Assembly (NCBI RefSeq): GCF_001715295.1
Contig: NZ_MDKB01000002.1
Coordinates: 618,499 to 682,498 of the forward strand
DNA: 64,000 nt
Source: Streptomyces griseus
GTDB lineage: Bacteria > Actinomycetota > Actinomycetes > Streptomycetales > Streptomycetaceae
Direction of reading: 5' to 3'
The first letter of the stretch is position 1. The number at the start of each line of letters is the position of its first letter. The position numbers and the translations under genes were made by a program. Positions 7,731-17,256 of the stretch are shown in pieces. Below the pieces are notes generated by a model that was not told the DNA's origin, did no database searches, and worked only from the letters and a program-made list of their open reading frames with translations.

Positions 7731-9842
7731 TCACGCCGTGAGCTCCTGGTGCAACGCCTCCAGCAGCCGGGCGGCCCGCTCGGCCACCTCCGCCGGCCCG
7801 AGCTCGACCGCCCGGGCGCACCAGCGCTGGCCCTCGGTGAGCTCACCCCTGCGGGCGGCGAGCAGTGCGAGGCGCAGCGCCGCGCGGCCGTGACCGTCGT
7901 TGGCCGCACGGCTCCACCACAGGGCCGCCTCCCGTTCGCTGCCCTCCCGGGCGAGCAGGAGGCCGAGGTTGAACGCCCCGTTACGACTGCCGGACTCGGC
8001 GGCCTCGCGGTACCAGCGGGCCGCGTTCTTCATGTCGCCGCGCGCGGCCGCGAGCATCCCCGCCCGGACCTGGGCCCGGCGGTGGCCCTGCTCGGCGGCC
8101 CTCTCGTACCACTCCTCGCACTCGGTCCTCTCGGGCATCGGCTGCCCCAGCCCCGGCACGCCGGGAGGCGGCTGCCGCAGGTCGAGGAGGCCGGCCAGCC
8201 GGAAGGCGGCCTCGGCGCTGCCGCCGCCCGCCGCGCAGCGCAGATGACGCTCGGCCTCCTGCTCCTCGCCGTCCCGCAGAAGCGCCATGCCGACCTGGAG
8301 CGCCGCGTCGGTGTGCCCGGCCGCCGCTGCCCGCCGGTACCAGTCCAGCGCAGCACGGTCCTCGTCACGCCCGGCGTGCAGGATGCCGAGATTGAAGGCC
8401 GCGTCCACGCTGCCCGACTCGGCCGCCTTGGAGAACCAGGGCTCGGCGCCGGTCGCGTCACCCGCCTGGAGCAGCAGCACGGCCAGGGCGTTCGCCGCCT
8501 CGCGGTGGCCGGCGTAGGCGGCCCGGCGGTACCACTGCTCGGCCTGCGCGACGCGGTCCTGAGCGGCGCAGAGCAGGCCCAGGTTGTACGCGCCGTTGAC
8601 GTCGCCCGCGTCCATGGCGGCGCGGTACCAGCGCTCGGCCGTCTGCTGCTCGCCCCGCGCAGCGTGCAGCGCGCCCAGAGCGTTGGCGGCGTTGCCGTCG
8701 CCCTCCTGGGCGGCGCGCAGCCACCACACGGCGGCGCTCTCCTCGTCCCCCGCGTCGCGCAGCAGGAAGCCTAGGGCGCACGCCGCGCGGGCCTCGCCGT
8801 CCTTGGCCGCGGTGAGGTACCAGCGGCCGGCCTCCTTGAGTTCGCCGCGCTGCTCGAGGATGGCCCCGAGGTGCAGGGCCGCGCGGCGGTGCCCCCGCGC
8901 GGCGGCCTGCCGGTACCACTGCTCCGCCTCGCGGGCACGGCCGGCCGCGGGACCGGCGACGCGGCCGTGGCGTTTCCCTCCCGCGCCGTCCTCCAGTGCG
9001 AACCGGGCGACCGCCCCGGCCTCGCGTCCGAGGCCGAAGGCGTCGTGCGGTTCACCGGCAGCCGTGCGCTCGAGGGCGCGCGCCAGGCGGTAGGCGGCCT
9101 CCCGGTGCCCCTGTTCGGCGGCAGCGCGCAGCCAGCGCTCGGCGCCGACGTCACCGCGGTGTTCCAGCAGGTCGGCCAGGGCGTACGCACCGAGGGCATG
9201 GCCCTGTTCGGCGGACTGGCGCAGCCAGTACTCGGCGCCGGGCTCGTCCCCGCGCTCGCGGAAGTGGCGCCCGAGCGCGTGCGCGGCGGCGGCGGAACCG
9301 GCGACCGCGGCGATGCGCCACCACCCTGCCGCCTCGTCCGCGTATCCCCGCTGGTGCAGAAGGACACCCAGGTTGTTGGCCGCGGCCCGGTCGCCCTCGG
9401 CGGTGGCGGCGCGCAGATAGCCCTCGGCGGCGTCCAGGTCGCCTCGTCGCAGCAGGAGCGCACCGAGGACACTCATCGACGCGATGTCCCCGGACTCCGC
9501 CGCGCGCCGGTGCCTCGCCTCCGCCTCGTCGGCATGATCGGCCGTGTCCGTGGTGTCCGCCGTGTCGTCGGTGTTCACCGTGTCACCGGTGTCCGGCGTG
9601 CCGTCGGCGTCCCCGGCGGCGTCGGAGATCGGAGCACCGGTGAGGGCCTCGGCGTCGCTCGCGCGGGCCGTGCTCGTGGCGAGGGACGTCAGGCCGGCGA
9701 GGCCGACGCCGTCAGCGGCTCCGGCGCGCTCGGCGACGGCAGCTGCGAATACCGCATCTGCCACCTTTTCGGTCGCTCGGCCGCGTCGCTGCACAAACCG
9801 CCCTGTCTCCAACAGAGTTGCCCTGTCCCCCATAAATACCAT
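7731..9842 (-). CDS. Large Sel1-like/TPR repeat protein
   Basis: 703-residue soluble protein built almost wholly of about fifteen Sel1-type helical repeats of about 36 residues, each with the pattern A...W(Y/L)R.AA..G...A...LG.LL..RG. Repeats occupy roughly residues 105-690. An N-terminal region (about 40-105) is low-complexity, Asp/Thr/Ala-rich. Sel1 proteins act as scaffolds; no partner can be named. No signal peptide or transmembrane segment is visible. The first ATG (9842) has a purine-rich GGGGGTGG upstream; the next ATG three codons later (MGDRATLLETGRFVQ) could equally be used. It is flanked by the two initiator tRNA genes. Confidence 0.85.
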   Translation of the reverse strand: MVFMGDRATLLETGRFVQRRGRATEKVADAVFAAAVAERAGAADGVGLAGLTSLATSTARASDAEALTGAPISDAAGDADGTPDTGDTVNTDDTADTTDTADHADEAEARHRRAAESGDIASMSVLGALLLRRGDLDAAEGYLRAATAEGDRAAANNLGVLLHQRGYADEAAGWWRIAAVAGSAAAAHALGRHFRERGDEPGAEYWLRQSAEQGHALGAYALADLLEHRGDVGAERWLRAAAEQGHREAAYRLARALERTAAGEPHDAFGLGREAGAVARFALEDGAGGKRHGRVAGPAAGRAREAEQWYRQAAARGHRRAALHLGAILEQRGELKEAGRWYLTAAKDGEARAACALGFLLRDAGDEESAAVWWLRAAQEGDGNAANALGALHAARGEQQTAERWYRAAMDAGDVNGAYNLGLLCAAQDRVAQAEQWYRRAAYAGHREAANALAVLLLQAGDATGAEPWFSKAAESGSVDAAFNLGILHAGRDEDRAALDWYRRAAAAGHTDAALQVGMALLRDGEEQEAERHLRCAAGGGSAEAAFRLAGLLDLRQPPPGVPGLGQPMPERTECEEWYERAAEQGHRRAQVRAGMLAAARGDMKNAARWYREAAESGSRNGAFNLGLLLAREGSEREAALWWSRAANDGHGRAALRLALLAARRGELTEGQRWCARAVELGPAEVAERAARLLEALHQELTA

Positions 9843-10015
9843 CGTCGCACCACCCCCAACCCGCGTACACCTGGAATACCGCGGCCAGTGAGGTCACTTC
9901 AGCGTTTTGTCGACATGCCCACAGGGAGACAAGTCAAACACGTCCAGCATCAACTCATGCCCTTCGAACCGCACTTCACCCGGACAACTTGAGAAAATCC
10001 GGCCCGGCATGACAA

Positions 10016-10045
10016 AGGCCCGGATCCTCGAAAGGATCCGGGCCT
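10016..10045 (-). terminator. Terminator hairpin downstream of tRNA-fMet copy 2
   Basis: Perfect 13-bp stem (10016-10028 with 10033-10045) and CGAA loop, followed on the minus strand by TTTG. It is almost identical to the hairpin after copy 1. Confidence 0.8.
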
Positions 10046-10055
10046 GAGTCTTCAG

Positions 10056-10129
10056 TAGCGGGGACAGGATTTGAACCTGCGACCTCTGGGTTATGAGCCC
10101 AGCGAGCTACCGAGCTGCTCCACCCCGCG
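10056..10129 (-). tRNA. Initiator tRNA-Met (CAT anticodon), copy 2
   Basis: Identical in sequence to the copy at 7554-7627, with the same C1-U72 mismatch and GGG/CCC anticodon stem. It starts 42 bases downstream of the stop of the UPF0182 gene on the same strand, so it may be processed partly from read-through transcript. Confidence 0.95.
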
Positions 10130-10171
10130 TCGTTGTGTTCAAACCGTACCACGACGCGGGGTGGAGCTTTC

Positions 10172-13120
10172 TCAGCCGCCCTGGCCGTCACCCTTCTCCC
10201 CGGACGCGCCGGCGGAACCGGCCTTGTCCGGCGCTTCGGGCGCGGTGCTGCTGCCAGGCTTGGGCTGGGCCGCCGCGGCCTTCCGGAGAGCGGCCTGCAG
10301 GTCGTCCTGCGCCTTGCCGTAGGCCGCCCAGTCGTCCTCCTTCAGGGCCGCCTGACCGTCCGCGTACGCCTTCTGGGCGTCCGCGATCGCCTTCCGCAGC
10401 GCGGCGTCCCCGGTGGCGGGGGGTTGCGTGGTGTCGCCCGGGGGCTCGTTCGGCTCCGTGGGCGGAGTGGTCGTGTCGGACCCCTCGACCCCGAAGACGG
10501 CGTTGAGCGCCTCCCCCAGGCTGTTCTCGAAGACGACCTTCGAGCCGTACGAGGCGGCCACCTTGCGCAGCAGCGGGTAGTTCTGCGTGCCACCGCGCGT
10601 GTAGACCGGTTCGATGTACAGGAAGCCTCCGTCGAGCGGCACCGTGAGCAGGTTGCCGTACTCGATGTCGGAGTCCGTGCCCTTGAGGTTCCTCACGAAC
10701 TCGGCCACGTCGTCGTTGCCGTTGAGCTCACTCTGCACCTGGCCGGGGCCCTTGACGGTGCTGGTGACTCTCAAGAGTCTGATCTTCCCGTAGTCCTTGC
10801 CGGCCGCGTCCGCGTCCACCGCCATGAAGGCTCCCAGGTTGGGACGCCCCTTCGGGGTGAAGGTCGTGGTCAGGGAGAACCTCTGGGCGTCCTGGCCCGG
10901 CATCTTCATGCTCAGGTAGTACGGCGGGACGGCCCCGGGCTCCTTGTTGGTCGGGTCGTCCGGCACCTGCCAGGCGTCACTGCCGCTGTAGAACTGGGCC
11001 GGGTTCTCGACGTGGTAGCGGGTGAGGAGCTCGCGCTGGACCTTGAACAGGTCCTGCGGGTAGCGCAGGTGGTCCATCAGCTGCTGGGGGATGTCCGACC
11101 GGGGCGTGACCGTACCGGGGAACGCCTTGCGCCACGTCTTGAGCACCGGGTCCTCGGTGTCCCACTCGTAGAGCTTGACCTTGCCGTCGTACGCGTCGAC
11201 GGTGGCCTTCACCGAGTTGCGGATGTAGTTGACCTGGTTCTGCTGGGCGACGACCGCGCGCTGGTTGGTGGTCAGCGAGTCGGCCGTGGTGTCGCCGAGT
11301 GTCGTACGCGAGGCGTAGGGATACCCGTTGGTCGTGGTGTACGCGTCGACGATCCACTGGATCCGGCCGCCGACGACCGCCGGGTAGGCGTCGCCGTCGA
11401 TGGTCAGCCAGGGCGCCACCGCCTCGACGCGCTCCTTGGGCGTGCGGTTGTACAGGATCCGCGACCCCTCGCCGATGGCTCCCGAGTACAGGATCTGCGG
11501 CTCGCTGAACGACACCGCGTAGGCGGCCCTGTTGAAGGCGCTGGAGAGACTGACCCCGCTGTCACCCTTGTAGCTGGTGGTCTTCTCGCCGTCCTCCTCG
11601 TAGTCGAGCTCCTTCTGGGGCCCGCCGACGATGGAGTACTGCTCGGTCTTCTCGCCGTAGTAGACCCGCTGCTCGTACGTGCCCAGTTCGCCCGTGGTGG
11701 GCAGGCCCGACTCCGTGAAGTCCGGGGAGCCCGTCGGGTTGGTGCCCGTCGTCGTGCCGCGGGCCGCGATGACTCCGTAGCCGTGGGTGTACGTGAAGTG
11801 GTCGTTGATCCAGTTCCGCTTGGGCAGGCCCTGGAGGTTCAGCTCACGCAGGCCGATGACGGTGTCCTGCTCCTTGCCGTCCGCGCCCTTGTAGCGGTCG
11901 ACGTCCAGCGTCTTGGGGAACTGGTAGTAGTTCCTCTTCTGCTGGAGCTGCTGGAAGGCCGGCGAGACGACGTTGGGGTCCATCACGCGGTAGCTGGCGG
12001 CGGAGTCGGCGCTCGCCCGCAGCTTGGTGGTGTCGTCCGTCGTGCTCGTGCCCGCGTAGTCGTCGACCTCTGCGTCGTCGATGTCGTACGCGTCGCGCGT
12101 CGCCTGGATGTTCTTCCGGATGAACGGCGCTTCCTTGGCCTGCTCGTTCGGCTGAACCTGGAACTTCTGCACGATCGCCGGGTACAGCCCGCCGATCAGG
12201 ATCGCCGAGAGCACCATCAGGCCGAAGCCGATCACCGGCAGCTGCCAGGTGCGCCGCCAGAGCGTCGCGAAGAACAGCACAGCGCAGATCACGGCGATGC
12301 AGAACAGGATGGTCTTCGCCGGGAGATAGGCGTTGGCGTCGACGTACCGCAGGCCGGTCCAGTTGTCCGTGGCCTTGAAGTCACTGGACTTCACGGCCAG
12401 GCCGTACCGGTCGAGCCAGTACGCCACCGCCTTCAGCGTCACGAAGATGCCCAGCAGCACGGAGAGATGGCCCGTGGCCGCACCCGTGGCCCGCGCGCCG
12501 GGGCTGGTGATCCGCAGCCCGCCGTACAGGTAGTGGGTGAGCGCCGCGGCGATCAGCGACAGCACCGCCGCGGCGAAGCCGAAGCCGAGCAGGAAGCGGT
12601 ACCACGGCAGGTCGAAGGCGTAGAAGGCCACGTCCAGCTTGAACTGGGGGTCCTTCTGCCCGAACGGCACGCCGTTGACATACATCAGCCACGTGCGCCA
12701 CTGGCCCGAGGCGGAGGCCCCGGAGATCAGCCCGACGAGCGCGGTGACGGCGAGCAGCACCCACTTCTTGTACGGGGCGACGCCCATGCGGTAGCGGTCC
12801 AGGCTCTGCTGCTCCAGCGACATCGCGCTCAGCGGCGGCCGGAGCCGGTGCGCGAGCCAGATGTTCACGCCGATGGCCAGGGCCATCAGCAGTCCGAAGA
12901 CGAGGAACAGTCCGATCTTGGTCCACAGTGTGGTCGTGAAGACGGACGAATACGCGACGGACCTGTACCAGAGCCAGTCCGTCCAGAACCCGGCGAACAT
13001 GACGAAGGCCATGGCGAGAACCACCAGGACGCCTAGTGTCATGAGCAGGGTACGGACGCGCCGGGACGGGCGGCCGACTCTGATCCGTGGCCCGGTCGGG
13101 CCTCCGCCGCGGTCCGGCAT
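10172..13120 (-). CDS. UPF0182 family large integral membrane protein
   Basis: 982-residue protein of the actinobacterial UPF0182 family. The first 330 residues hold about seven transmembrane helices (from [20 protein letters not shown] onward); the rest is a large domain predicted to be outside, rich in [16 protein letters not shown] motifs, ending in an acidic Pro/Thr-rich linker and an Ala/Lys helix with [13 protein letters not shown]. Function is unknown; a role at the envelope is a guess from topology. The start is set at ATG 13120 ([13 protein letters not shown]), the form common in streptomycetes, rather than the longer frame to 13198, which would add a non-conserved tail. Ribosome binding site is weak. 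Confidence 0.9.
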   Translation of the reverse strand: MPDRGGGPTGPRIRVGRPSRRVRTLLMTLGVLVVLAMAFVMFAGFWTDWLWYRSVAYSSVFTTTLWTKIGLFLVFGLLMALAIGVNIWLAHRLRPPLSAMSLEQQSLDRYRMGVAPYKKWVLLAVTALVGLISGASASGQWRTWLMYVNGVPFGQKDPQFKLDVAFYAFDLPWYRFLLGFGFAAAVLSLIAAALTHYLYGGLRITSPGARATGAATGHLSVLLGIFVTLKAVAYWLDRYGLAVKSSDFKATDNWTGLRYVDANAYLPAKTILFCIAVICAVLFFATLWRRTWQLPVIGFGLMVLSAILIGGLYPAIVQKFQVQPNEQAKEAPFIRKNIQATRDAYDIDDAEVDDYAGTSTTDDTTKLRASADSAASYRVMDPNVVSPAFQQLQQKRNYYQFPKTLDVDRYKGADGKEQDTVIGLRELNLQGLPKRNWINDHFTYTHGYGVIAARGTTTGTNPTGSPDFTESGLPTTGELGTYEQRVYYGEKTEQYSIVGGPQKELDYEEDGEKTTSYKGDSGVSLSSAFNRAAYAVSFSEPQILYSGAIGEGSRILYNRTPKERVEAVAPWLTIDGDAYPAVVGGRIQWIVDAYTTTNGYPYASRTTLGDTTADSLTTNQRAVVAQQNQVNYIRNSVKATVDAYDGKVKLYEWDTEDPVLKTWRKAFPGTVTPRSDIPQQLMDHLRYPQDLFKVQRELLTRYHVENPAQFYSGSDAWQVPDDPTNKEPGAVPPYYLSMKMPGQDAQRFSLTTTFTPKGRPNLGAFMAVDADAAGKDYGKIRLLRVTSTVKGPGQVQSELNGNDDVAEFVRNLKGTDSDIEYGNLLTVPLDGGFLYIEPVYTRGGTQNYPLLRKVAASYGSKVVFENSLGEALNAVFGVEGSDTTTPPTEPNEPPGDTTQPPATGDAALRKAIADAQKAYADGQAALKEDDWAAYGKAQDDLQAALRKAAAAQPKPGSSTAPEAPDKAGSAGASGEKGDGQGG

Positions 13121-13247
13121 CTGGAAAGCCAACGTGCGCACCTCGAAGTTCGCGGTCGTGTGAAGCAGGCCCAGCGATCGTAGAGCCCACCTATGCAACT
13201 TACTGAGGCTTTACCTAGTTCCCGATACCGGGGCGGAAGGAGGCAGG

Positions 13248-13817
13248 ATGTTCGGCATGCCCAACGTTTCCCCCTCCGGCCCTCCGATGGCCGCCAGCCC
13301 CCTCACCGTCGCCGTCCTCGAGATCGACGCCTACGCCGCGACTCTCGGCTGGGATCAGCCCGCCCGCCTGTTCGCCCTTGTCGACACCGCGCGGCTGCGC
13401 GCCCAGGAGCCGGGCCTCGCCGCCCAGCTGGGTCTCGACGACACCTCGTCGACGACCGCCGCCCTCACCCCCGTCGAGCAGGAGGAGCTCCCCGAAGGCA
13501 CCGCCCTGGACGAGTTCCTCGCCACGATCGCCTGGCCCGACGCCGTGACCGGCTGCGCCATGACCGTCGAGCGGCTGATGCTGCCGCCGTCCGCCGAGGC
13601 GTCCGTGCCGGACGGTATGAGCGACTCCGAGCTCACCGCCTGGGTCGCCCGGCACCCGGACCGGCAGGAGGTCCGGATGACGGTGGCGGTACTGCGGGAC
13701 GGATCCCGGGACTCCGCCGTACGGCTCCGGGAGAAGGACTCGGCGACCGAGGTGCTGACCGGTGCGGGCCTCGTGCCCGGGCTGGCCGAGGCCCTCGCGG
13801 CCACCTTCGAGTCCTGA
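13248..13817 (+). CDS. PPA1309 family protein
   Basis: 189-residue soluble protein of a conserved actinobacterial family without assigned function. Recognisable features are SPLTVAVLEIDAYAATLGWDQPARLFALV, the middle IAWPDAVTGCAMTVERLML, and the tail VLTGAGLVPGLAEALAATFE. Start ATG 13248 has a very strong GGAAGGAGG ribosome binding site seven bases upstream. It is divergent from the UPF0182 gene and convergent with the PDZ protease; this neighbourhood is usual in streptomycetes. Confidence 0.85.
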   Translation: MFGMPNVSPSGPPMAASPLTVAVLEIDAYAATLGWDQPARLFALVDTARLRAQEPGLAAQLGLDDTSSTTAALTPVEQEELPEGTALDEFLATIAWPDAVTGCAMTVERLMLPPSAEASVPDGMSDSELTAWVARHPDRQEVRMTVAVLRDGSRDSAVRLREKDSATEVLTGAGLVPGLAEALAATFES

Positions 13818-13826
13818 TCCCCGCTC

Positions 13827-13850
13827 GCCGGCCCCCGTGGGGGGCCCGGC
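13827..13850. terminator. Bidirectional GC hairpin between convergent genes
   Basis: GCCGGCCCCC - GT - GGGGGGCCCGGC folds into a 10-bp stem with one bulge, lying between the PPA1309 gene and the PDZ protease gene. Confidence 0.65.
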
Positions 13851-13851
13851 C

Positions 13852-14940
13852 TCAGCCCGCCGAGCAGCTCGGCAGGCCGGCCGTGTCCCCCGTGCGGATC
13901 ATGTCCAGGGACTTCTTCGCGTCGCCGAGCGTCTTCACGCGCACGAGCGTGAGTCCGTCCGGGGTGTCGGACGCGGCGGCGGCACAGTTGTCGTCGGGGG
14001 TCAGGAAGTACCGCGCCCCCGCGTCGCGCGCGCCGACCAGCTTCATGTTGATGCCGCCGATCGGCCCGACCTCGCCGGCGTCGTCGATGGTTCCGGTGCC
14101 GGCGACGAACGCGCCGCCCGTCAGCTTGCCGGGCGTCAGCTTGTCGATGATGCCCAGCGAGAACATGAGGCCTGCGCTGGGGCCGCCGACGTCGGCGAGC
14201 TTGATGTCGATCTCGAACGGGAAGGTGTGGTCGGTACCCGCCTGGATGCCGACGATCGCCCTGTTCTCCGTGGGCGCCTTCCGTGTCGTGAGGGTGATCT
14301 CCTGGGAGCCCCGGGGCTCCTTCCCCGCCTTCTCCGCGGCGGCCGCCACCTTGGCCGGGATGATCGTGAAGACGACCTTCTGACCGGGCTCGTGCTCGGT
14401 GACGAGCTTCGCGACGTCCTCGGGCCGCTCGACAGCCGTACCGTCGACGGCCTCGATCACGTCGCCGGCGTGCAGTTCACCCTGGGCGGCACCGTCCTTC
14501 AGCACGGTGGAGACGACGACGCGGGACGTCACGGGGATCTTCAGTTCCTTCAGGGCGGCGACCTTGGCGCTCTCCTGGGACTGGCTGAACTCCTCGGCGT
14601 TCTCCTGCGTCGACTGCTCCTCCGTCTTGCCGTCCGGGTAGAGGGTGTCGTGCGGCACGATCACACTGTCGTGGGCCAGCCAGCCGTAGACCGCCTCGAC
14701 GATGTTCATGTCGTAGTCCGCGCCGGTGACCCGGACCGTCGTCATGTTGAGGTGCCCGGACGTGGGATAGGTCTTGTGGCCGCTGATGTGCAGCACCGGC
14801 TCGCCACGGGCGTCGCCCAGCGTGTTCACGGTCGGCCCGGGGGACATCTCCGCGTACGGCACGGGGATCAGCACGCCTGCGCAGAGCAGCGCGATCAGGA
14901 TGAGGGTCGAGGCGAGCATCGTCGCGGTGCGGCGTGGCAT
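13852..14940 (-). CDS. Membrane-anchored PDZ domain / Lon-like S16 serine protease (YlbL type)
   Basis: 362-residue protein: N-terminal transmembrane anchor (residues 8-27), a PDZ domain around residues 130-200 (VLKDGAAQGELHAGDVIEAVDG) and a C-terminal S16 peptidase domain. The Ser-Lys dyad is intact: S255 in DVGGPSAGLMFSLG and K300 in GGINMKLVGARDAG. The domain order and length match the YlbL/DegS-like proteases of Gram-positives, which act on the outer face of the membrane; the substrate is unknown. ATG 14940 is followed directly by the anchor, supporting the start. Confidence 0.9.
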   Translation of the reverse strand: MPRRTATMLASTLILIALLCAGVLIPVPYAEMSPGPTVNTLGDARGEPVLHISGHKTYPTSGHLNMTTVRVTGADYDMNIVEAVYGWLAHDSVIVPHDTLYPDGKTEEQSTQENAEEFSQSQESAKVAALKELKIPVTSRVVVSTVLKDGAAQGELHAGDVIEAVDGTAVERPEDVAKLVTEHEPGQKVVFTIIPAKVAAAAEKAGKEPRGSQEITLTTRKAPTENRAIVGIQAGTDHTFPFEIDIKLADVGGPSAGLMFSLGIIDKLTPGKLTGGAFVAGTGTIDDAGEVGPIGGINMKLVGARDAGARYFLTPDDNCAAAASDTPDGLTLVRVKTLGDAKKSLDMIRTGDTAGLPSCSAG

Positions 14941-15047
14941 GGAACGACAGTACGGGAAGGGGCTGTCAGTGCACCGTCGGGGCCGGTCCGTACGGGCGGA
15001 CGCGGGAGCGGTGCGGGCGTCGACGACTACGGAGGGTCGACGTGCTC

Positions 15048-15218
15048 TCAGACGGTCTCGGAACCGGAGTGCGACTTCTCCATCGCATCACGGAACCGGG
15101 CATAACCGGCGAGTTCGGTGACGTCACCGGTCGTGCGGTCGCGGGCCGCCCACCCTCCCCATATCGCCGCGCCAAGAGCAGCTATGAGCGGAATCAGAAG
15201 CCAAGCGAGTGCTGCCAT
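15048..15218 (-). CDS. Small single-pass membrane protein
   Basis: 56 residues: a hydrophobic helix at the extreme N-terminus (MAALAWLLIPLIAALGAAIWGGWA) followed by a charged tail with TGDVTELAGYARFRDAMEKS. It looks like a small conserved Streptomyces protein without known role. Start ATG 15218 is chosen over upstream in-frame codons because GGGAGGT lies five bases before it and the helix begins at once. Confidence 0.75.
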   Translation of the reverse strand: MAALAWLLIPLIAALGAAIWGGWAARDRTTGDVTELAGYARFRDAMEKSHSGSETV

Positions 15219-15345
15219 CACGACCTCCCTACCCCATGAGCGACCGCAATTGACGATCAGAAGATTAACCACCTGCGGGACCAACGCTCGTGGCAGGGGT
15301 GCGGTTACGCAAATCGGGGCTGATGACCCCCGGGGCGGTTTGCGG

Positions 15346-15807
<462 letters not shown>

Positions 15808-15922
15808 GGGACCATCGTGCCGTACGCCACCGACATCGCGGAACGGCGCGTTCGGCCGGCCCGGGCCACGCCGTCCCGGAGGCTCCTGCGGGTCCACCGT
15901 CGGTGCGGGACCTGCGGACCGG

Positions 15923-17065
15923 TCAGAAGCGGCGGCGCGCCTTACGGGCACGCCTGACCAGCGCGGCCGTACCGAGCAGGGCGACCGTCGCCCCCGCGGC
16001 GCCCGCGGCGGTGGCGTCCTTGCGTCCGAGGCGGCGTCCGGCGAGGGTGTGGCGTCCCTCCACCTCTTCGAGGAGCGCGGCGAGCACGTCCTCGTTGGAC
16101 CACCGGGGCCGCCACCCCACGTCGTGCAGCCGGCTCACGCTCACCACCCAGGGGTGCATCGTGTAGGCGAGGTCGCCCGCCGGGGACGGGGTGAGACCGA
16201 TCCTGTGCAGCCGCGCGGCGGCACCCAGCGCGACGGCGGACGGCAGTTCCATCCGGCGCACCCCGGAGAGCTCCTCGACCTCCTCCTGCTCGAGCCACCC
16301 GTCGCAGCCGACCGCGAACTCGCCGTCGATCTTCTCGAGCGCGGCGTACTCCAGAGCGCTCACCAGGTCGTCGACGTGGCAGAACTGCCATGCGGGGCGT
16401 GATCCGGCGACCACCAGAAGCCTCGGAGACTCGAAGTACCGGGTCAGCGCCGTGTCGGTGCCTCCGACGAGGACCGCGGGACGGACCACCGTGACGTTGA
16501 GACCGGGGTGGGCGCGGGGTGCGCGGCGACCCAGCCGTTCGATCTCCAGCAGGTCACCGACGCCGGTGGCCTCCGCGGTGGCGCGCAGTTCGGCGTCCTC
16601 GGAGAGCGGCAGGTCGTTGTCCGGCAACGCGCCGTAGACCATCGCCGAGGTGCACAGCACCACCCTGTGCACCCCTACGGCCGCCGCGGCGGTCAGCACC
16701 GTCTGCGTGCCACGCACGTTGTACGCGGTACGCGCGGCCGGGTCGGTCTCCAGGTCGAGATCGAGTGCCAGGTGCACGACCACGTCCGCGCCACGCAGCT
16801 TCTCCGCGATGGCGGGATCCCGGACGTCCAGGATGTGCCACGTCGCCTCGGAGACGTCGCCCCTGCGCTCGTCTATGGCGATGACCTGCTTGATGTCCTC
16901 GGAAGCGGCGAGGTGGGCGGTGAGCAGTTCACCGACGCCGGTCGCGGCGCCGGTGACCGCGACGACGGGACCCCGGCTTCTCGGGCTGTTTTTCGTGGGC
17001 TTGCTTTCGGGCGAGGGGTCGGACAGGTTTCGCGCTGCGCGAACCTGCGGATCTGGGGAACTCAC
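15923..17065 (-). CDS. Atypical extended SDR / NAD-dependent epimerase-like protein
   Basis: 380-residue protein with an N-terminal Rossmann signature (VVAVTGAATGVGELL), NAD-binding IDERRGDVSEATWHILDVRD, and HLALDLDLETDP and STSAMVYG motifs of extended SDRs. The expected catalytic YxxxK is not found: the corresponding region reads ATGVGDLLEIERLGR. A single hydrophobic segment (AAGAAGATVALLGTAALV) and a basic tail end the protein, suggesting membrane association. Start GTG 17065 is chosen for GGAGAC five bases upstream. It is divergent from the zincin_2 gene. Likely a NAD(P)-binding sensor or enzyme with unusual chemistry; function unknown. Confidence 0.8.
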   Translation of the reverse strand: MSSPDPQVRAARNLSDPSPESKPTKNSPRSRGPVVAVTGAATGVGELLTAHLAASEDIKQVIAIDERRGDVSEATWHILDVRDPAIAEKLRGADVVVHLALDLDLETDPAARTAYNVRGTQTVLTAAAAVGVHRVVLCTSAMVYGALPDNDLPLSEDAELRATAEATGVGDLLEIERLGRRAPRAHPGLNVTVVRPAVLVGGTDTALTRYFESPRLLVVAGSRPAWQFCHVDDLVSALEYAALEKIDGEFAVGCDGWLEQEEVEELSGVRRMELPSAVALGAAARLHRIGLTPSPAGDLAYTMHPWVVSVSRLHDVGWRPRWSNEDVLAALLEEVEGRHTLAGRRLGRKDATAAGAAGATVALLGTAALVRRARKARRRF

Positions 17066-17256
17066 CGGGCGTCTCCAGCGGTTGTCTTCAGTACGTACCC
17101 GAATGACGCGTGCGTACCAGGTGGCGTCCATCCTGCCGCAGGCCGGGAGCCGACGGAGCACTGAGGGCCCGACCGGGCTTTGGTGTCTACGCTGGATGGT
17201 GATGTCGGGCAGTCGCCGTCGGTTCGAGCCGGCGGCCCTACGAGCCGAGGAAACCC

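Noticed and set aside
8871..9992. 373-residue plus-strand frame antisense to the Sel1 gene
   Set aside because: Shadow of a repeat-containing gene; the Sel1 repeats on the minus strand explain the region.
7514..10137. Composite mobile element bounded by the tRNA repeats
   Set aside because: No integrase, transposase or attachment-site truncation is present; the repeats are complete tRNA units.
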